From Paremcibacter congregatus (GTDB lineage: Bacteria > Pseudomonadota > Alphaproteobacteria > Sphingomonadales > Emcibacteraceae), in the NCBI RefSeq assembly GCF_006385135.1, contig NZ_CP041025.1:1209501-1273500 (forward strand): a DNA stretch of 64,000 bases, written 5' to 3'. Below the pieces are notes generated by a model. That model was not told where the DNA came from. It did not search any database and saw nothing but the letters and a program-made list of their open reading frames with translations. The stretch's first letter is position 1; every line of letters begins with the position of its first letter. The translations under genes and the position numbers were made by a program. Shown here piece after piece: positions 26,130 through 34,868 of the stretch.

Positions 26130-26148
26130 GTTAAGTTAAGGACTTAAC
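26130..26148. promoter_or_regulatory. Inverted repeat 7-5-7 near the receptor promoter
   Basis: GTTAAGT-TAAGG-ACTTAAC at 26130-26148 is a perfect dyad, 83 bp before the receptor start at 26232. A -35-like TTGACA lies just upstream at 26104-26109. Binding here would affect transcription of the receptor operon. Confidence 0.5.
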
Positions 26149-26231
26149 AAATGAACCTCGCCAGAAGATTAAAGCAAAACATACAAAAAACGCATTGCGC
26201 GGCGATGGGGATTAATCAAGGGAGAGAGAAA

Positions 26232-28661
26232 ATGAATAAGTTAACGGCCATGCTTTTTGTTTCAACCAGCCTGTACGCGATGGGGGTCCCCGCTCAGGCT
26301 GCGGAAGAAACCACTTTGGACGAGATCATCGTCACGGCGCAGAAAAGAGCCCAAAATCTTCAGGATGTTCCGATTTCAGTAAATGCCTTTTCACGCGATT
26401 TTATTGATGTGGTAGGGGCCGAAAGTATGGGAGACCTGGATGAGTTTACACCGGGACTATCTGTCGGCAGCGGTCAGACGACCCAACCAAGTTACAGCAT
26501 TCGTGGTATCGGGTCGTCCGATTTTGGCGTGGGCACCGAACCGGCGGTCGGGGTCTATGTCGACGGGATATATTCGACCCGGTCCGGGGCGGCGCTGGTG
26601 TTTTTCAGTGATGTGGAGCGGGTCGAGGTTCTGAAGGGGCCGCAGGGAACGCTCTTTGGGCGTAATACAGCCGCCGGAGCGGTCTCCATCGTCACCAAGA
26701 AGCCTTCTGACCAGCGGGAGGGCCGGATACAGGCCCGTTACGGCAGCGATAACAAGCGCCGCCTGGAAGCCACGATGAATTTCCCTTTGACCGATAAACT
26801 GGCGGTTCGGGCCAATTGGTTGATCAATAAAAGCGATGGCTATGTGACGGATGCGGTGACGGGCGAAGGATTGAACCGGGAAGATAATGCGGCCTTTCGG
26901 ATTGCAGTGCGCTGGCGCCCAAGTGAAAACACAGACATTAATCTGAATTTCGAGCAGGATAAAACCGACAAGGACGGTAATGCCGCCATCGCGGTGGCGA
27001 CCCACAGCCTGAGCGGGGGCGACCCTTATGGTGCTTTTGCCAATGATGTGGAAAAGGGCAATGAAAAGAGGGAACTGAACGGTGCCTTCCTGTCCGTACA
27101 GCATGATTTCGGCGCGGCGGAGCTTAAAACCCTGACGTCTTATAAAGAATTTACCACTTCAATCCGGAATGACGAGGATGGCACCAATCTTCCCGCCTTC
27201 TATCTGGATACGGAAAACCGGGAAGACAATAAACAGTTTTACCAGGAAATTCAGCTCAGTGGCGATACGGATGCCCTGACCTGGATGGTGGGGGGCAGTT
27301 ATCACTGGGAAGACGGGAAGCAGGCGCATTCCGTGAATGCCAAGACCGAGTCCATTGATACATTGCTGGGGGCATTGTCTGGCGGGGCATTGTCAATTTT
27401 TGCGCCTTTTATTGACGCCGGGGTGCCTCTGGGGGGCCGGATCTGGAATGAAACCCTGTTCAATCACACCAAGAATAACTCTCTGGCGGCTTTCGCCGAT
27501 GTGACATGGAAAGCAACAGATAAACTGAATCTTTCCATGGGTGTGCGTTATACACGGGACAGCAAGGATTTTACCTGGGAAAATGGTGGCCGAACGATTG
27601 AGGAAATTGATCTTTTTGTCCTGCCCGGGGCGTATTACAACGGCTATATCGCGCAGTTGAATGCCGGTCTGGGGACAAGCATTCCCTTGTTTGACCCCGC
27701 GGCCAATATTCCGTTTGATGATTTTTCAAAAATGATTCTTGGCGGGGTTGTCGGAGGCAATGGCGACCTTATTTTCAATCTGGGGCCGGCGATTGAAGGG
27801 CAGATGGTCAATGTGGATGATGTCTGGACCGATTTCAGCCCACGGTTTGTCGCGGATTACAAGATTACCGATGACGTGATGATTTTCGCCTCTGTCGCCA
27901 AAGGCTATAAGGCCGGCGGGTATAGTGGACTGGAGGTCAACAGCAGCTTTAATCCGGAAAAAGTATGGAATTATGAAGTCGGGTTGAAATCCACCCTGAT
28001 GGATGGAAAATTACGGCTTAATTTGTCGGCGTATCATTATAAATACAAGGATTTGCAGGAAATTTCTTTTGAGAAAACCTCACCGGACGGCTTGCCCTTA
28101 TATTTCACCCGCACCGGGGATATGAAAGCTTGGGGTCTGGATGGTGAAATTCGTTATCTGGTGAATGATAATCTGCAGCTGTTTGCCAGTCTGGGGCTGG
28201 TGGACGCCAAATGGTCCCGGCGGCAGCAACGTTCTGCTGTGACAACTGAACTGATTGATATTTCAGGGCAGCCCACAGGGGCGCCGACAACGGATTTGAT
28301 TGTTGGGCTTGATTATGATCATTCTCTTGGCAATAGCGGTTCTCTTCAGTTCCATCTGGATCATAGCTACACAAGCGCGCCGCGGGATAATGATCTGACC
28401 GGGGAGAATCTGATGCCATTGCTGGGCTACGTTGATTTGACGAAATTCACGGGCTATCGGTCGGCGCAACACCGGACGAATGCGCGGATCAGCTGGACCG
28501 ATGGATCGGAGCATTGGCAGCTGTCGGTATTTGGCCGTAATATCTTTGATAACCAATATGTGGGGTCCCCCGGGGGCTATGTGGCGGTTGAATTCCAGTC
28601 GCCGGTGATTAAGCCAACCCGGGGCCGTTTCATCGGGATTGACGCAAGTTACAGTTTCTGA
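26232..28661 (+). CDS. TonB-dependent outer-membrane receptor
   Basis: This 809-residue outer-membrane transporter starts at ATG 26232 after GGGAGAGAG, with a signal peptide ending VPAQAAEE. The TonB box region is DEIIVTAQKRAQNLQD. The plug domain follows with PSYSIRGIGSSDFGVG and VEVLKGPQGTLFGRNTAAGA. The remaining 600 residues form the barrel, ending in the aromatic terminal strand IGIDASYSF. The frame is open from 26151 without a signal. Plug residues and the length resemble the large alphaproteobacterial family that takes up unknown carbon compounds rather than classical siderophores. It heads an operon with an aldehyde dehydrogenase and three haem proteins. Confidence 0.95.
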   Translation: MNKLTAMLFVSTSLYAMGVPAQAAEETTLDEIIVTAQKRAQNLQDVPISVNAFSRDFIDVVGAESMGDLDEFTPGLSVGSGQTTQPSYSIRGIGSSDFGVGTEPAVGVYVDGIYSTRSGAALVFFSDVERVEVLKGPQGTLFGRNTAAGAVSIVTKKPSDQREGRIQARYGSDNKRRLEATMNFPLTDKLAVRANWLINKSDGYVTDAVTGEGLNREDNAAFRIAVRWRPSENTDINLNFEQDKTDKDGNAAIAVATHSLSGGDPYGAFANDVEKGNEKRELNGAFLSVQHDFGAAELKTLTSYKEFTTSIRNDEDGTNLPAFYLDTENREDNKQFYQEIQLSGDTDALTWMVGGSYHWEDGKQAHSVNAKTESIDTLLGALSGGALSIFAPFIDAGVPLGGRIWNETLFNHTKNNSLAAFADVTWKATDKLNLSMGVRYTRDSKDFTWENGGRTIEEIDLFVLPGAYYNGYIAQLNAGLGTSIPLFDPAANIPFDDFSKMILGGVVGGNGDLIFNLGPAIEGQMVNVDDVWTDFSPRFVADYKITDDVMIFASVAKGYKAGGYSGLEVNSSFNPEKVWNYEVGLKSTLMDGKLRLNLSAYHYKYKDLQEISFEKTSPDGLPLYFTRTGDMKAWGLDGEIRYLVNDNLQLFASLGLVDAKWSRRQQRSAVTTELIDISGQPTGAPTTDLIVGLDYDHSLGNSGSLQFHLDHSYTSAPRDNDLTGENLMPLLGYVDLTKFTGYRSAQHRTNARISWTDGSEHWQLSVFGRNIFDNQYVGSPGGYVAVEFQSPVIKPTRGRFIGIDASYSF

Positions 28662-28672
28662 AGGGCCATGTG

Positions 28673-30097
28673 ATGATCGAGGCGCAACATATGCAAACGG
28701 ACATGAGGACAATTCTGGACAGCCAGAAGCAGGCGTTGCTGGCCGAACTTCCGGTATCAAGGGAGGTGCGCCTTGATCGGCTTACGCGGGCGATTGACTT
28801 ATTGGTCGATCATAAGGATGCCCTGATTGATGCGATCCGGCAGGATTATGGACAACGCACGGAAGAGGTTACGTTGGTGGCGGATCTGGTGCCGTCGGTA
28901 CAGGCGCTTAAACATGCCCGGAAAAATGTTAAAAAGTGGATGAAGGCGGAACGGCGCAATCCGACTTTTCCATTGGGGGTCTTGGGAACGAAAGCCACTG
29001 TCGAGTATCGCCCCAAAGGCGTGATTGGCATCATTGGTCCGTGGAATTTTCCTCTGAATCTGATCTTTGCACCGCTTGCCGGGGCGCTGGCGGCGGGAAA
29101 CCGGGTGATGATCAAACCATCGGAACATGTTCCGGTGGCCTCTGCGTTGATCCAGCGGTTGATCGCCCTGTATTTTCAGCCGGAAGAAGTCGCGGTTTTT
29201 ACCGGCGGGATTGATGTTTCGGAACGTTTTGTAAAACTGCCTCTGGATCATATTTTCTATACCGGGTCGGGGGCGGTTGGCCGGTTGGTGATGAAGGCCG
29301 CGGCAGAGAATTTGACGCCAGTGACATTGGAGCTCGGAGGAAAATCTCCAACAATTATATTGCCGGATCAGGATATCCCGCAGGCGGCGCAGGTTATTGC
29401 CAGCGCCAAAATGGCCAATGCCGGGCAAATCTGCGTCGCGCCGGATTATGTGTTTGTTCCCCGGACAAAGGTGGCGGATCTCACTCTGTCGCTTCTGGCG
29501 GCGGCGGATAAATTTTATCCGGAAGGAGGCGAGGTCGCCTACACGGAAATCATAAATGCACAGCAGAAGCAGCGGCTGGAACGCTATATCGCGGACGCGA
29601 CAGCAAAGGGCGCGACGGTGGCGACACCGGAGAGCTATGGTGGTCCCCGTCAGGATAATATTCTGCCGCTGCATATCGTGACCGGTGCGGATGACAGCAT
29701 GATGGTGATGCAGGAAGAAATTTTTGGCCCGATATTGCCGCTTCTGCCCTACGATCATATTGATGAGGTCATTGACTATATTACTGCGCGGCCACGTCCG
29801 TTGGCGACCTACATGATGGGGCGCGGGGTGGAAGGAAAGACAGTTCAGGACAAGGTGCTGTCCGGCGGCATGGCGTATGATGAATTTCTGCTTCATGTCG
29901 GACAGGAGGATCTGCCTTTTGGTGGCACGGGCGGATCGGGTATGGGTAATTATCACGGCATTGACGGGTTCAGGACCTTTTCCCATGCCATGGCAGTGTT
30001 TAAACGCGGGCCGTTTGACATACTGGGGCTGCTGCAGGGACGGCCGCCTTTCGGAGGCCGGTTCAAGGCCTATATCAAACAGGAGCTAAGAAAATAA
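28673..30097 (+). CDS. Aldehyde dehydrogenase, coniferyl aldehyde dehydrogenase type
   Basis: This 474-residue NAD(P)-dependent aldehyde dehydrogenase has GVIGIIGPWNFPLNLIFAPL near residue 115, the glycine motif FYTGSGAVGR near 200, the general base in LELGGKSP near 222, and nucleophile Cys in AGQICVAPDYV near 256. It lacks the C-terminal extension of fatty aldehyde enzymes and resembles CalB. It has no signal peptide, so it is cytoplasmic. ATG 28673 is preferred; GTG 28670 is in frame. It follows the receptor gene by 11 nt and probably oxidises an aldehyde formed from the imported or periplasmically oxidised substrate. Confidence 0.9.
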   Translation: MIEAQHMQTDMRTILDSQKQALLAELPVSREVRLDRLTRAIDLLVDHKDALIDAIRQDYGQRTEEVTLVADLVPSVQALKHARKNVKKWMKAERRNPTFPLGVLGTKATVEYRPKGVIGIIGPWNFPLNLIFAPLAGALAAGNRVMIKPSEHVPVASALIQRLIALYFQPEEVAVFTGGIDVSERFVKLPLDHIFYTGSGAVGRLVMKAAAENLTPVTLELGGKSPTIILPDQDIPQAAQVIASAKMANAGQICVAPDYVFVPRTKVADLTLSLLAAADKFYPEGGEVAYTEIINAQQKQRLERYIADATAKGATVATPESYGGPRQDNILPLHIVTGADDSMMVMQEEIFGPILPLLPYDHIDEVIDYITARPRPLATYMMGRGVEGKTVQDKVLSGGMAYDEFLLHVGQEDLPFGGTGGSGMGNYHGIDGFRTFSHAMAVFKRGPFDILGLLQGRPPFGGRFKAYIKQELRK

Positions 30098-30784
30098 ATG
30101 AAGAGAAGATATCAGTTCATACTCTTGGGGGGGGTATTTTTGTCGCTTTCGGCCTGCAAAGAAGAAGAGGCGACACCGGCCCCGGATCCGGTGATACAGC
30201 AGGCGGCAAATCCGGATAGGGGGCGGGAACATTTTGACACCTGCGCCACCTGTCACGGCGAAGACGGGCAAGGCAACCGGGATATGGGGGCGCCGTCGCT
30301 GGTTAATATGGCCCCTTGGTCAGTCGAGGCCCAGTTGATCAAATTCAGGTCCGGCCTGCGCGGACGCCATGAGGATGACGCGTGGGGCGCACAGATGGCG
30401 GATATGGCGGAAACCCTGGAAGATGAGCAGGCGATCACAGATGTGGTGGCCTATATTGACAGCTTGCCGGACGAAATGCCGGAACAAACGCTGACGGGTA
30501 ATAACGCCACAGGTGAGCGCTATTATCATATGATCTGTGGTGCCTGTCACGGGCCTGGTGGTCAGGGCACAGAGGCCATGCAGACCCCGACCCTGATCGG
30601 GGTGGATGACTGGTATCTGCAGCGACAATATCAAAATTTTGCGGCAAAAATTCGGGGGTATCATATTGAGGACAAGGCGGGGCGGCAAATGGGCATGATG
30701 AGCCATTCTTTGCCGGATGAGCAGACTCTGAATGATATTCTGGTTTTCTTACAGGCGCCCGAGATGAAGGTGGTCCCGGAATGA
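30098..30784 (+). CDS. Dihaem c-type cytochrome lipoprotein
   Basis: This 228-residue protein has a lipoprotein signal with LSAC (Cys near residue 20). It contains two cytochrome c domains, each with a haem motif (CATCH near residue 50, CGACH near 146) and a following GxGQGN or GPGGQGT loop. Conserved Met residues in MADMAETL and GMMSHSLPD could be distal ligands. It abuts the aldehyde dehydrogenase gene and overlaps the next gene by 4 nt. It resembles cytochrome c4-type carriers and would transfer electrons from periplasmic oxidation to the respiratory chain. Confidence 0.92.
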   Translation: MKRRYQFILLGGVFLSLSACKEEEATPAPDPVIQQAANPDRGREHFDTCATCHGEDGQGNRDMGAPSLVNMAPWSVEAQLIKFRSGLRGRHEDDAWGAQMADMAETLEDEQAITDVVAYIDSLPDEMPEQTLTGNNATGERYYHMICGACHGPGGQGTEAMQTPTLIGVDDWYLQRQYQNFAAKIRGYHIEDKAGRQMGMMSHSLPDEQTLNDILVFLQAPEMKVVPE

Positions 30785-31974
30785 TGAGGCAGAGAGAGAT
30801 CATCATTGCAGTCGGGATATTTATGGTGCTGTTGGTATCGAAAAGTCATGCAGCAGAACCTGGCATCAGTCTTCGGGAATATTGCCCGCCGGGATTTGAA
30901 TTGTCCGACCAGAATAAATGTCTGTCGCGTAACTTGTATCAGCTATATCGCAGCCCTCAGAAGGCAGGCCTGGGCGGGTTAAAAATAGATCTGCCCAAGG
31001 CGCGTGACGGATTTTCACCGCAACAGATTGATCTTGGACGTTATTTGTTTTTTGATCCGGTCCTGTCCGGGGATGGCACATTATCCTGCGCCAGCTGTCA
31101 TGATCCCGATCAGGGCTTTAGCGATGGAAAAGGCCGTAGCGACGGGCATAACGGCGAAAAACTGACGCGCTCGGCCCCCACTTTGTGGAACGTGGCTTAC
31201 CTGAAGAAATTTTACTGGGACGGCAGGGCCGATACTCTGGAAGAGCAGATGCAGGGGCCGCTTTATGCCGAGAATGAAATGGCCAACACGCCTGAGAACC
31301 TCCTGGAAAATCTGAATGATATTCCGGTCTATCGGGATCTGTTCCAGCAGGCCTTTCCGGAGAACCGGCAGGAAGATATCACCTTGGCGGATATTTACCA
31401 GGCGCTGGCGGCTTTTGAGTCTTCGCTGATTTCACTGAATAGCCGTTATGATCGCTATGCCCACGGATATCATGACGCCTTGACCGATCAGGAAAAGGAA
31501 GGTCTGAATATCTTCCGGTCTTTTGTCGCCCGCTGTGCCGAATGTCACACGCCCCCCTTGTTTACCAATCAGCAGATTGCCGTGATCGGGACACCGGAAG
31601 TGGAGGGTATGCCCCGGGATGTGGGGGCAGAGGCCGTGCTGGATGACCCTGACTTTCGCGGCGGGTTTAAAGTGCCGACCTTGCGCAATATTGCCAGGAC
31701 GGCGCCCTATATGCATTCCGGGCGGTTCAAGACATTACGGGAAACGGTGGAATTTTATACCAAGGGCCGGGGCCATGCCTTGGGCAAGGATGAAAAGCTG
31801 ATCCTGCACTGGCATATATGGGAACCGAATTTGGCGGATCATGAACTGGATCGGCTGGTGGATTTTCTTCATACGCTGACCGACGAAGTATTTACGCCAC
31901 AGGTGCCCGAAAGGGTGCCGTCCCAAAGTCAGGCACAACATAAATCTCATATCAACAGGGAGGAAACCCCATGA
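30781..31974 (+). CDS. MauG/cytochrome c peroxidase-family dihaem protein
   Basis: This 397-residue protein has an N-terminal signal peptide ending KSHAAEP. Haem motifs CASCH near residue 103 and CAECH near 252 flank the family segments LDLGRYLFFDPVLSGDGTL (residues about 80-100, shown as read with QIDLGRYLFFD in the protein), RSAPTLWNVAY and VPTLRNIARTAPYMHSG. The layout matches bacterial dihaem peroxidases and MauG-like oxygenases. It uses H2O2 or produces a high-valent haem pair acting on a protein or small substrate. It overlaps both neighbours by ATGA, which indicates stoichiometric co-translation. Confidence 0.91.
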   Translation: MMRQREIIIAVGIFMVLLVSKSHAAEPGISLREYCPPGFELSDQNKCLSRNLYQLYRSPQKAGLGGLKIDLPKARDGFSPQQIDLGRYLFFDPVLSGDGTLSCASCHDPDQGFSDGKGRSDGHNGEKLTRSAPTLWNVAYLKKFYWDGRADTLEEQMQGPLYAENEMANTPENLLENLNDIPVYRDLFQQAFPENRQEDITLADIYQALAAFESSLISLNSRYDRYAHGYHDALTDQEKEGLNIFRSFVARCAECHTPPLFTNQQIAVIGTPEVEGMPRDVGAEAVLDDPDFRGGFKVPTLRNIARTAPYMHSGRFKTLRETVEFYTKGRGHALGKDEKLILHWHIWEPNLADHELDRLVDFLHTLTDEVFTPQVPERVPSQSQAQHKSHINREETP

Positions 31975-33467
31975 AGAAGGCATTCAAATGGTTCGGCATG
32001 ATCGGCTTGGTCATCGTCGGGATGATCGGCGGTAAATTCATATTTGAAGGGCCTGACGCGTCGGCGCCGCCGCCGGTTCCGGTCTATTTCTCTCAGGATA
32101 ATTCGGAGGTTGCCGATGGCAGCAGCCAGATCGTGGCCTCCATGTCCGGCGCTGTGATCGAGGTGCGGGACGGGGACAGCATTCAGGCGGCGGTCAATGA
32201 TGCTCAGCCTGGTGATCTGATCCGCGTCTATCCGGGGAAATATGTTGAAACGGTTTATATTGATAAAGACAGTATCAGCCTGCAGGGGGTGATTGTGGCG
32301 GATCGCTGGCCGGAGCTGGACGGGGAAAAGCGGCTCAATGACGCCTTTCTCTATTCCGGCAATAATATCCTGATTGAAAATTTCAAGATTTCACGGTTCA
32401 AGGGCAATGGCATCATGGGACAGGCGGGCAATAATTTTGTCCTGCGCAACAACTGGATCATTGACGCCGGGGTGTATGGCATCTTCCCGCAATATGGCAC
32501 CAATGGCCTGATTGAACGCAATATTCTCACCGGTATCGAGGATGCGGCCATTTATGTGGGGATGTGCGATAATGTGGATGTGCGCTTTAACGAGGTTTAC
32601 GGCAATGTGGCGGGGATCGAGATTGAAAACAGCCGCCATGCGCTGGTGGAATATAATTATGCCTATGATAATGCGGGCGGTATTCTGGTGTTCATCACGC
32701 CGGGTCTGCCGATCAAGACCACATATGATGTGATCATCCGCAACAATTATGTCTATAACAATAATCACGAGAATTTTGGTGCGCCGGGATCCATCGTGTC
32801 CATGGTGCCGCCCGGCACCGGAATCATTGTGATGGCCGGGGATGATGTGATCATTGAAAATAATATCATCAAAGACAACAAGAATGTGGGCATTGTTATC
32901 ACGGATCTTGACTTCATGGCGTCTGTGTCGGTCGACCCGGAAAGCGAACCTTATCCGGATCGTCTGGTTTTGCTGGACAATATCATGATTAATAATGGCA
33001 CCGATCCGGTGACGGAAATCAAAGCCCTGAAAATGGCCAGTCTGATGACGGGAAATCTTGATATTGTGGCCGTTGGTGGCGGAGTTGATAGCTGTATCCG
33101 GGACCGGAACCGTTATAGTACCATTGGGTTGGGCGGCTATAAAAACTGTCAGGCGACCGACACCAAGGCGGTGACCAGTTATATGCTGAAAAATCCTGTG
33201 CCGCCCCGGGAAACCAATGAGGAAAATAAAAGCAAGTTGGTATATTATGGCGTTTGCGCCGGCTGCCATGCCTACAGCACCCGGATGATTGGTCCGCCAA
33301 CGATGACCATTCAGGCGCTTTACATGGATAATCCGCAAGGCATCGCGGACTATATCGCCAACCCGGTACATAAGCGCAAGGATTACCCGGAAATGCCAAA
33401 ACAGGACTATTTGGCGGAAGACTTACGTCTTGATGTAGCGAAATTCATGTTGCAGGTGAAGAACTAA
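31971..33467 (+). CDS. Periplasmic right-handed beta-helix protein fused to cytochrome c
   Basis: This 498-residue protein has an N-terminal signal anchor, then a parallel beta-helix of PbH1/NosD type (about residues 60-390) with repeated NN-turn segments such as IIRNNYVYNNNHENFG and IIENNIIKDNKNVG. A C-terminal cytochrome c domain follows with CAGCH near residue 430 and GPPTMTIQALYMDNP. The helix portion resembles a family of beta-helix proteins reported to occur in pairs with another uncharacterised envelope family. Here a haem domain is fused instead. Beta-helices bind long polymers or metals. Its ATGA overlap ties it to the peroxidase gene. Confidence 0.87.
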   Translation: MKKAFKWFGMIGLVIVGMIGGKFIFEGPDASAPPPVPVYFSQDNSEVADGSSQIVASMSGAVIEVRDGDSIQAAVNDAQPGDLIRVYPGKYVETVYIDKDSISLQGVIVADRWPELDGEKRLNDAFLYSGNNILIENFKISRFKGNGIMGQAGNNFVLRNNWIIDAGVYGIFPQYGTNGLIERNILTGIEDAAIYVGMCDNVDVRFNEVYGNVAGIEIENSRHALVEYNYAYDNAGGILVFITPGLPIKTTYDVIIRNNYVYNNNHENFGAPGSIVSMVPPGTGIIVMAGDDVIIENNIIKDNKNVGIVITDLDFMASVSVDPESEPYPDRLVLLDNIMINNGTDPVTEIKALKMASLMTGNLDIVAVGGGVDSCIRDRNRYSTIGLGGYKNCQATDTKAVTSYMLKNPVPPRETNEENKSKLVYYGVCAGCHAYSTRMIGPPTMTIQALYMDNPQGIADYIANPVHKRKDYPEMPKQDYLAEDLRLDVAKFMLQVKN

Positions 33468-33479
33468 TAAGCTTAAGCG

Positions 33480-33505
33480 CCGGGGCGACAATCCAGTCGT
33501 CCCGG
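33480..33505. terminator. Hairpin between convergent genes
   Basis: A 10-bp stem (CCGGGGCGAC with GTCGTCCCGG, one wobble) and 6-base loop lie between the beta-helix gene and the convergent chorismate mutase gene. No T-run follows, so termination strength is uncertain. Confidence 0.5.
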
Positions 33506-33520
33506 CCTGTTGCCTCAGCG

Positions 33521-33838
33521 TTATTCTTCGCCCTGGCGGATTTGTTCGTGATGGCGGATGACTTCAGTGATGATGAACTGGAGGAATTTTTCTGAAAAAT
33601 CGGGATCGAGTTTGGCCCGTTCAGACAATTTTCGCAAACGGTCAATCTGATCCTGTTCACGGTTTTTGTCGGCGGGGGGAAGGCCGTATTTGGCTTTGAA
33701 CTCTCCGACTTTCTGGGTCACCTTGAACCGTTCGGCCAGCATATGAATGAGGGCTGCATCGATATTGTCGATGCTGTTGCGGTAAGATGTCAGAATTTCA
33801 GTTTGCTGGTCTTCCTGCAAGGTTTGTTTTTCGGTCAC
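33521..33838 (-). CDS. Chorismate mutase, AroQ type
   Basis: This 105-residue all-helical protein converts chorismate to prephenate. It begins a catalytic helix at YRNSIDNIDAALIHMLAERF with the conserved Arg and Asp, followed by VTQKVGEFKAKYGLPP and a C-terminal helix KFLQFIITEVIRHHE. The ribosome site is weak before ATG 33838. It stands alone and not in an aromatic amino acid operon. Length is as expected for a monofunctional AroQ domain. Confidence 0.9.
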   Translation of the reverse strand: MTEKQTLQEDQQTEILTSYRNSIDNIDAALIHMLAERFKVTQKVGEFKAKYGLPPADKNREQDQIDRLRKLSERAKLDPDFSEKFLQFIITEVIRHHEQIRQGEE

Positions 33839-33951
33839 GCCGTATCCTAATTTTTTATACTATGGCCGGGAAATACTTCCTCCCTTGAAGCAGAATATAC
33901 CAAAAAAGGCAAGTCATTTGAAAGAAATTTTCGCAACAGACGGTGCCGGAT

Positions 33952-34857
33952 TCAGAGAATTTCTTTCACCCGTAACAGGAACAGTTGATTAAGCAACCGT
34001 TGCTTTTGCACCAGATAGATCAGGATCGGCGTCAGAACAGCAATTTCATACCAGAAGTAATACAATGGTTGTCCACTGATACAGGCGATGAAAATGGCAA
34101 TGGAGCGGTAATTGGCGCACATGATGGACCAGCCTTTGATGCCTGGCGCGAAGATTTCCCGATAGAGTTCACGAATGGCGTCCTGTTTATCGTTGTTTTC
34201 AGCCAGCAGGTCATAGAGCGCCGTCTGGAATCTCTGATCGACACCGGAAAACCGCCGCTGCATGCGAACATATCCAATATGAAATTGACTGAAAATATAG
34301 GAAAGTATGGACTTTCCGTCGAGATCTTTGATCATTTCGTCAATCTCGGGCAGGGCGGCGGAAGCTTTACCGTGTCCCCAATGGTCGTATTCGCTGCGTT
34401 GTAATTCATAGGCGCCAGACTGAATGGCGTGTAACAAACCAGCCCCTACCACCACATACCAGATGTTTGGATTGATTTCGATCGCCAAAGACAAGGCGAT
34501 GCCGACATAGACACTGATGAAGGTCACATAATCGCATACCCCGTCCAATACCTTGCCAAATTCAGACTGGGTCTTTGTCAGGCGCGCTAATTGTCCATCG
34601 GTTCCGTCCATGATATGCCAGATGGCCATGCAAACGAAGCCGAGGATCGCCATCATCGGATTTTGGTAGTAATGATAGGCAACCCCGGACAGGAACCCGA
34701 ACAACATTCCGGTCAGAGACACCATATTGGGGGTGATGTTACGGGCGGCCAGTCGGGGCACCAGCCAGCTGCTGACAGGATGGATTAAATAAACGTTGGT
34801 GAATTCTTCAATCTCGATGGTCCGTTTTACGGATTCTGGTTTTGCATCTTCGGACAT
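33952..34857 (-). CDS. CDP-alcohol phosphatidyltransferase-family membrane enzyme
   Basis: This 301-residue integral membrane protein has the complete catalytic motif D84-x2-D87-G88-x2-A91-R92-x8-G101-x3-D105-x3-D109 (in DGTDGQLARLTKTQSEFG and following). These enzymes transfer a substituted phosphate from a CDP-alcohol to an alcohol acceptor. Several transmembrane helices surround the motif, with a cytosolic region around residues 170-230. The upstream gene is a nucleotidyltransferase-like membrane protein that ends 11 nt before this start, so the two probably act on one lipid or inositol-type phosphodiester pathway. Substrate is not known. Confidence 0.9.
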   Translation of the reverse strand: MSEDAKPESVKRTIEIEEFTNVYLIHPVSSWLVPRLAARNITPNMVSLTGMLFGFLSGVAYHYYQNPMMAILGFVCMAIWHIMDGTDGQLARLTKTQSEFGKVLDGVCDYVTFISVYVGIALSLAIEINPNIWYVVVGAGLLHAIQSGAYELQRSEYDHWGHGKASAALPEIDEMIKDLDGKSILSYIFSQFHIGYVRMQRRFSGVDQRFQTALYDLLAENNDKQDAIRELYREIFAPGIKGWSIMCANYRSIAIFIACISGQPLYYFWYEIAVLTPILIYLVQKQRLLNQLFLLRVKEIL

Positions 34858-34868
34858 AAAGGGAACTT

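Noticed and set aside
28799-29986. Long open frame on the minus strand opposite the aldehyde dehydrogenase
   Set aside because: It is the antisense shadow of a well-supported gene, with no recognisable protein family, ribosome site or neighbouring operon.
30781-31974. Rubber oxygenase RoxA-like protein
   Set aside because: Length (397 residues) and haem spacing fit dihaem peroxidase/MauG, not the roughly 680-residue RoxA.
32391-33371. Long minus-strand frame opposite the beta-helix gene
   Set aside because: Its His/Ile-rich composition comes from reading Asn/Asp-rich turns backwards; not a gene.
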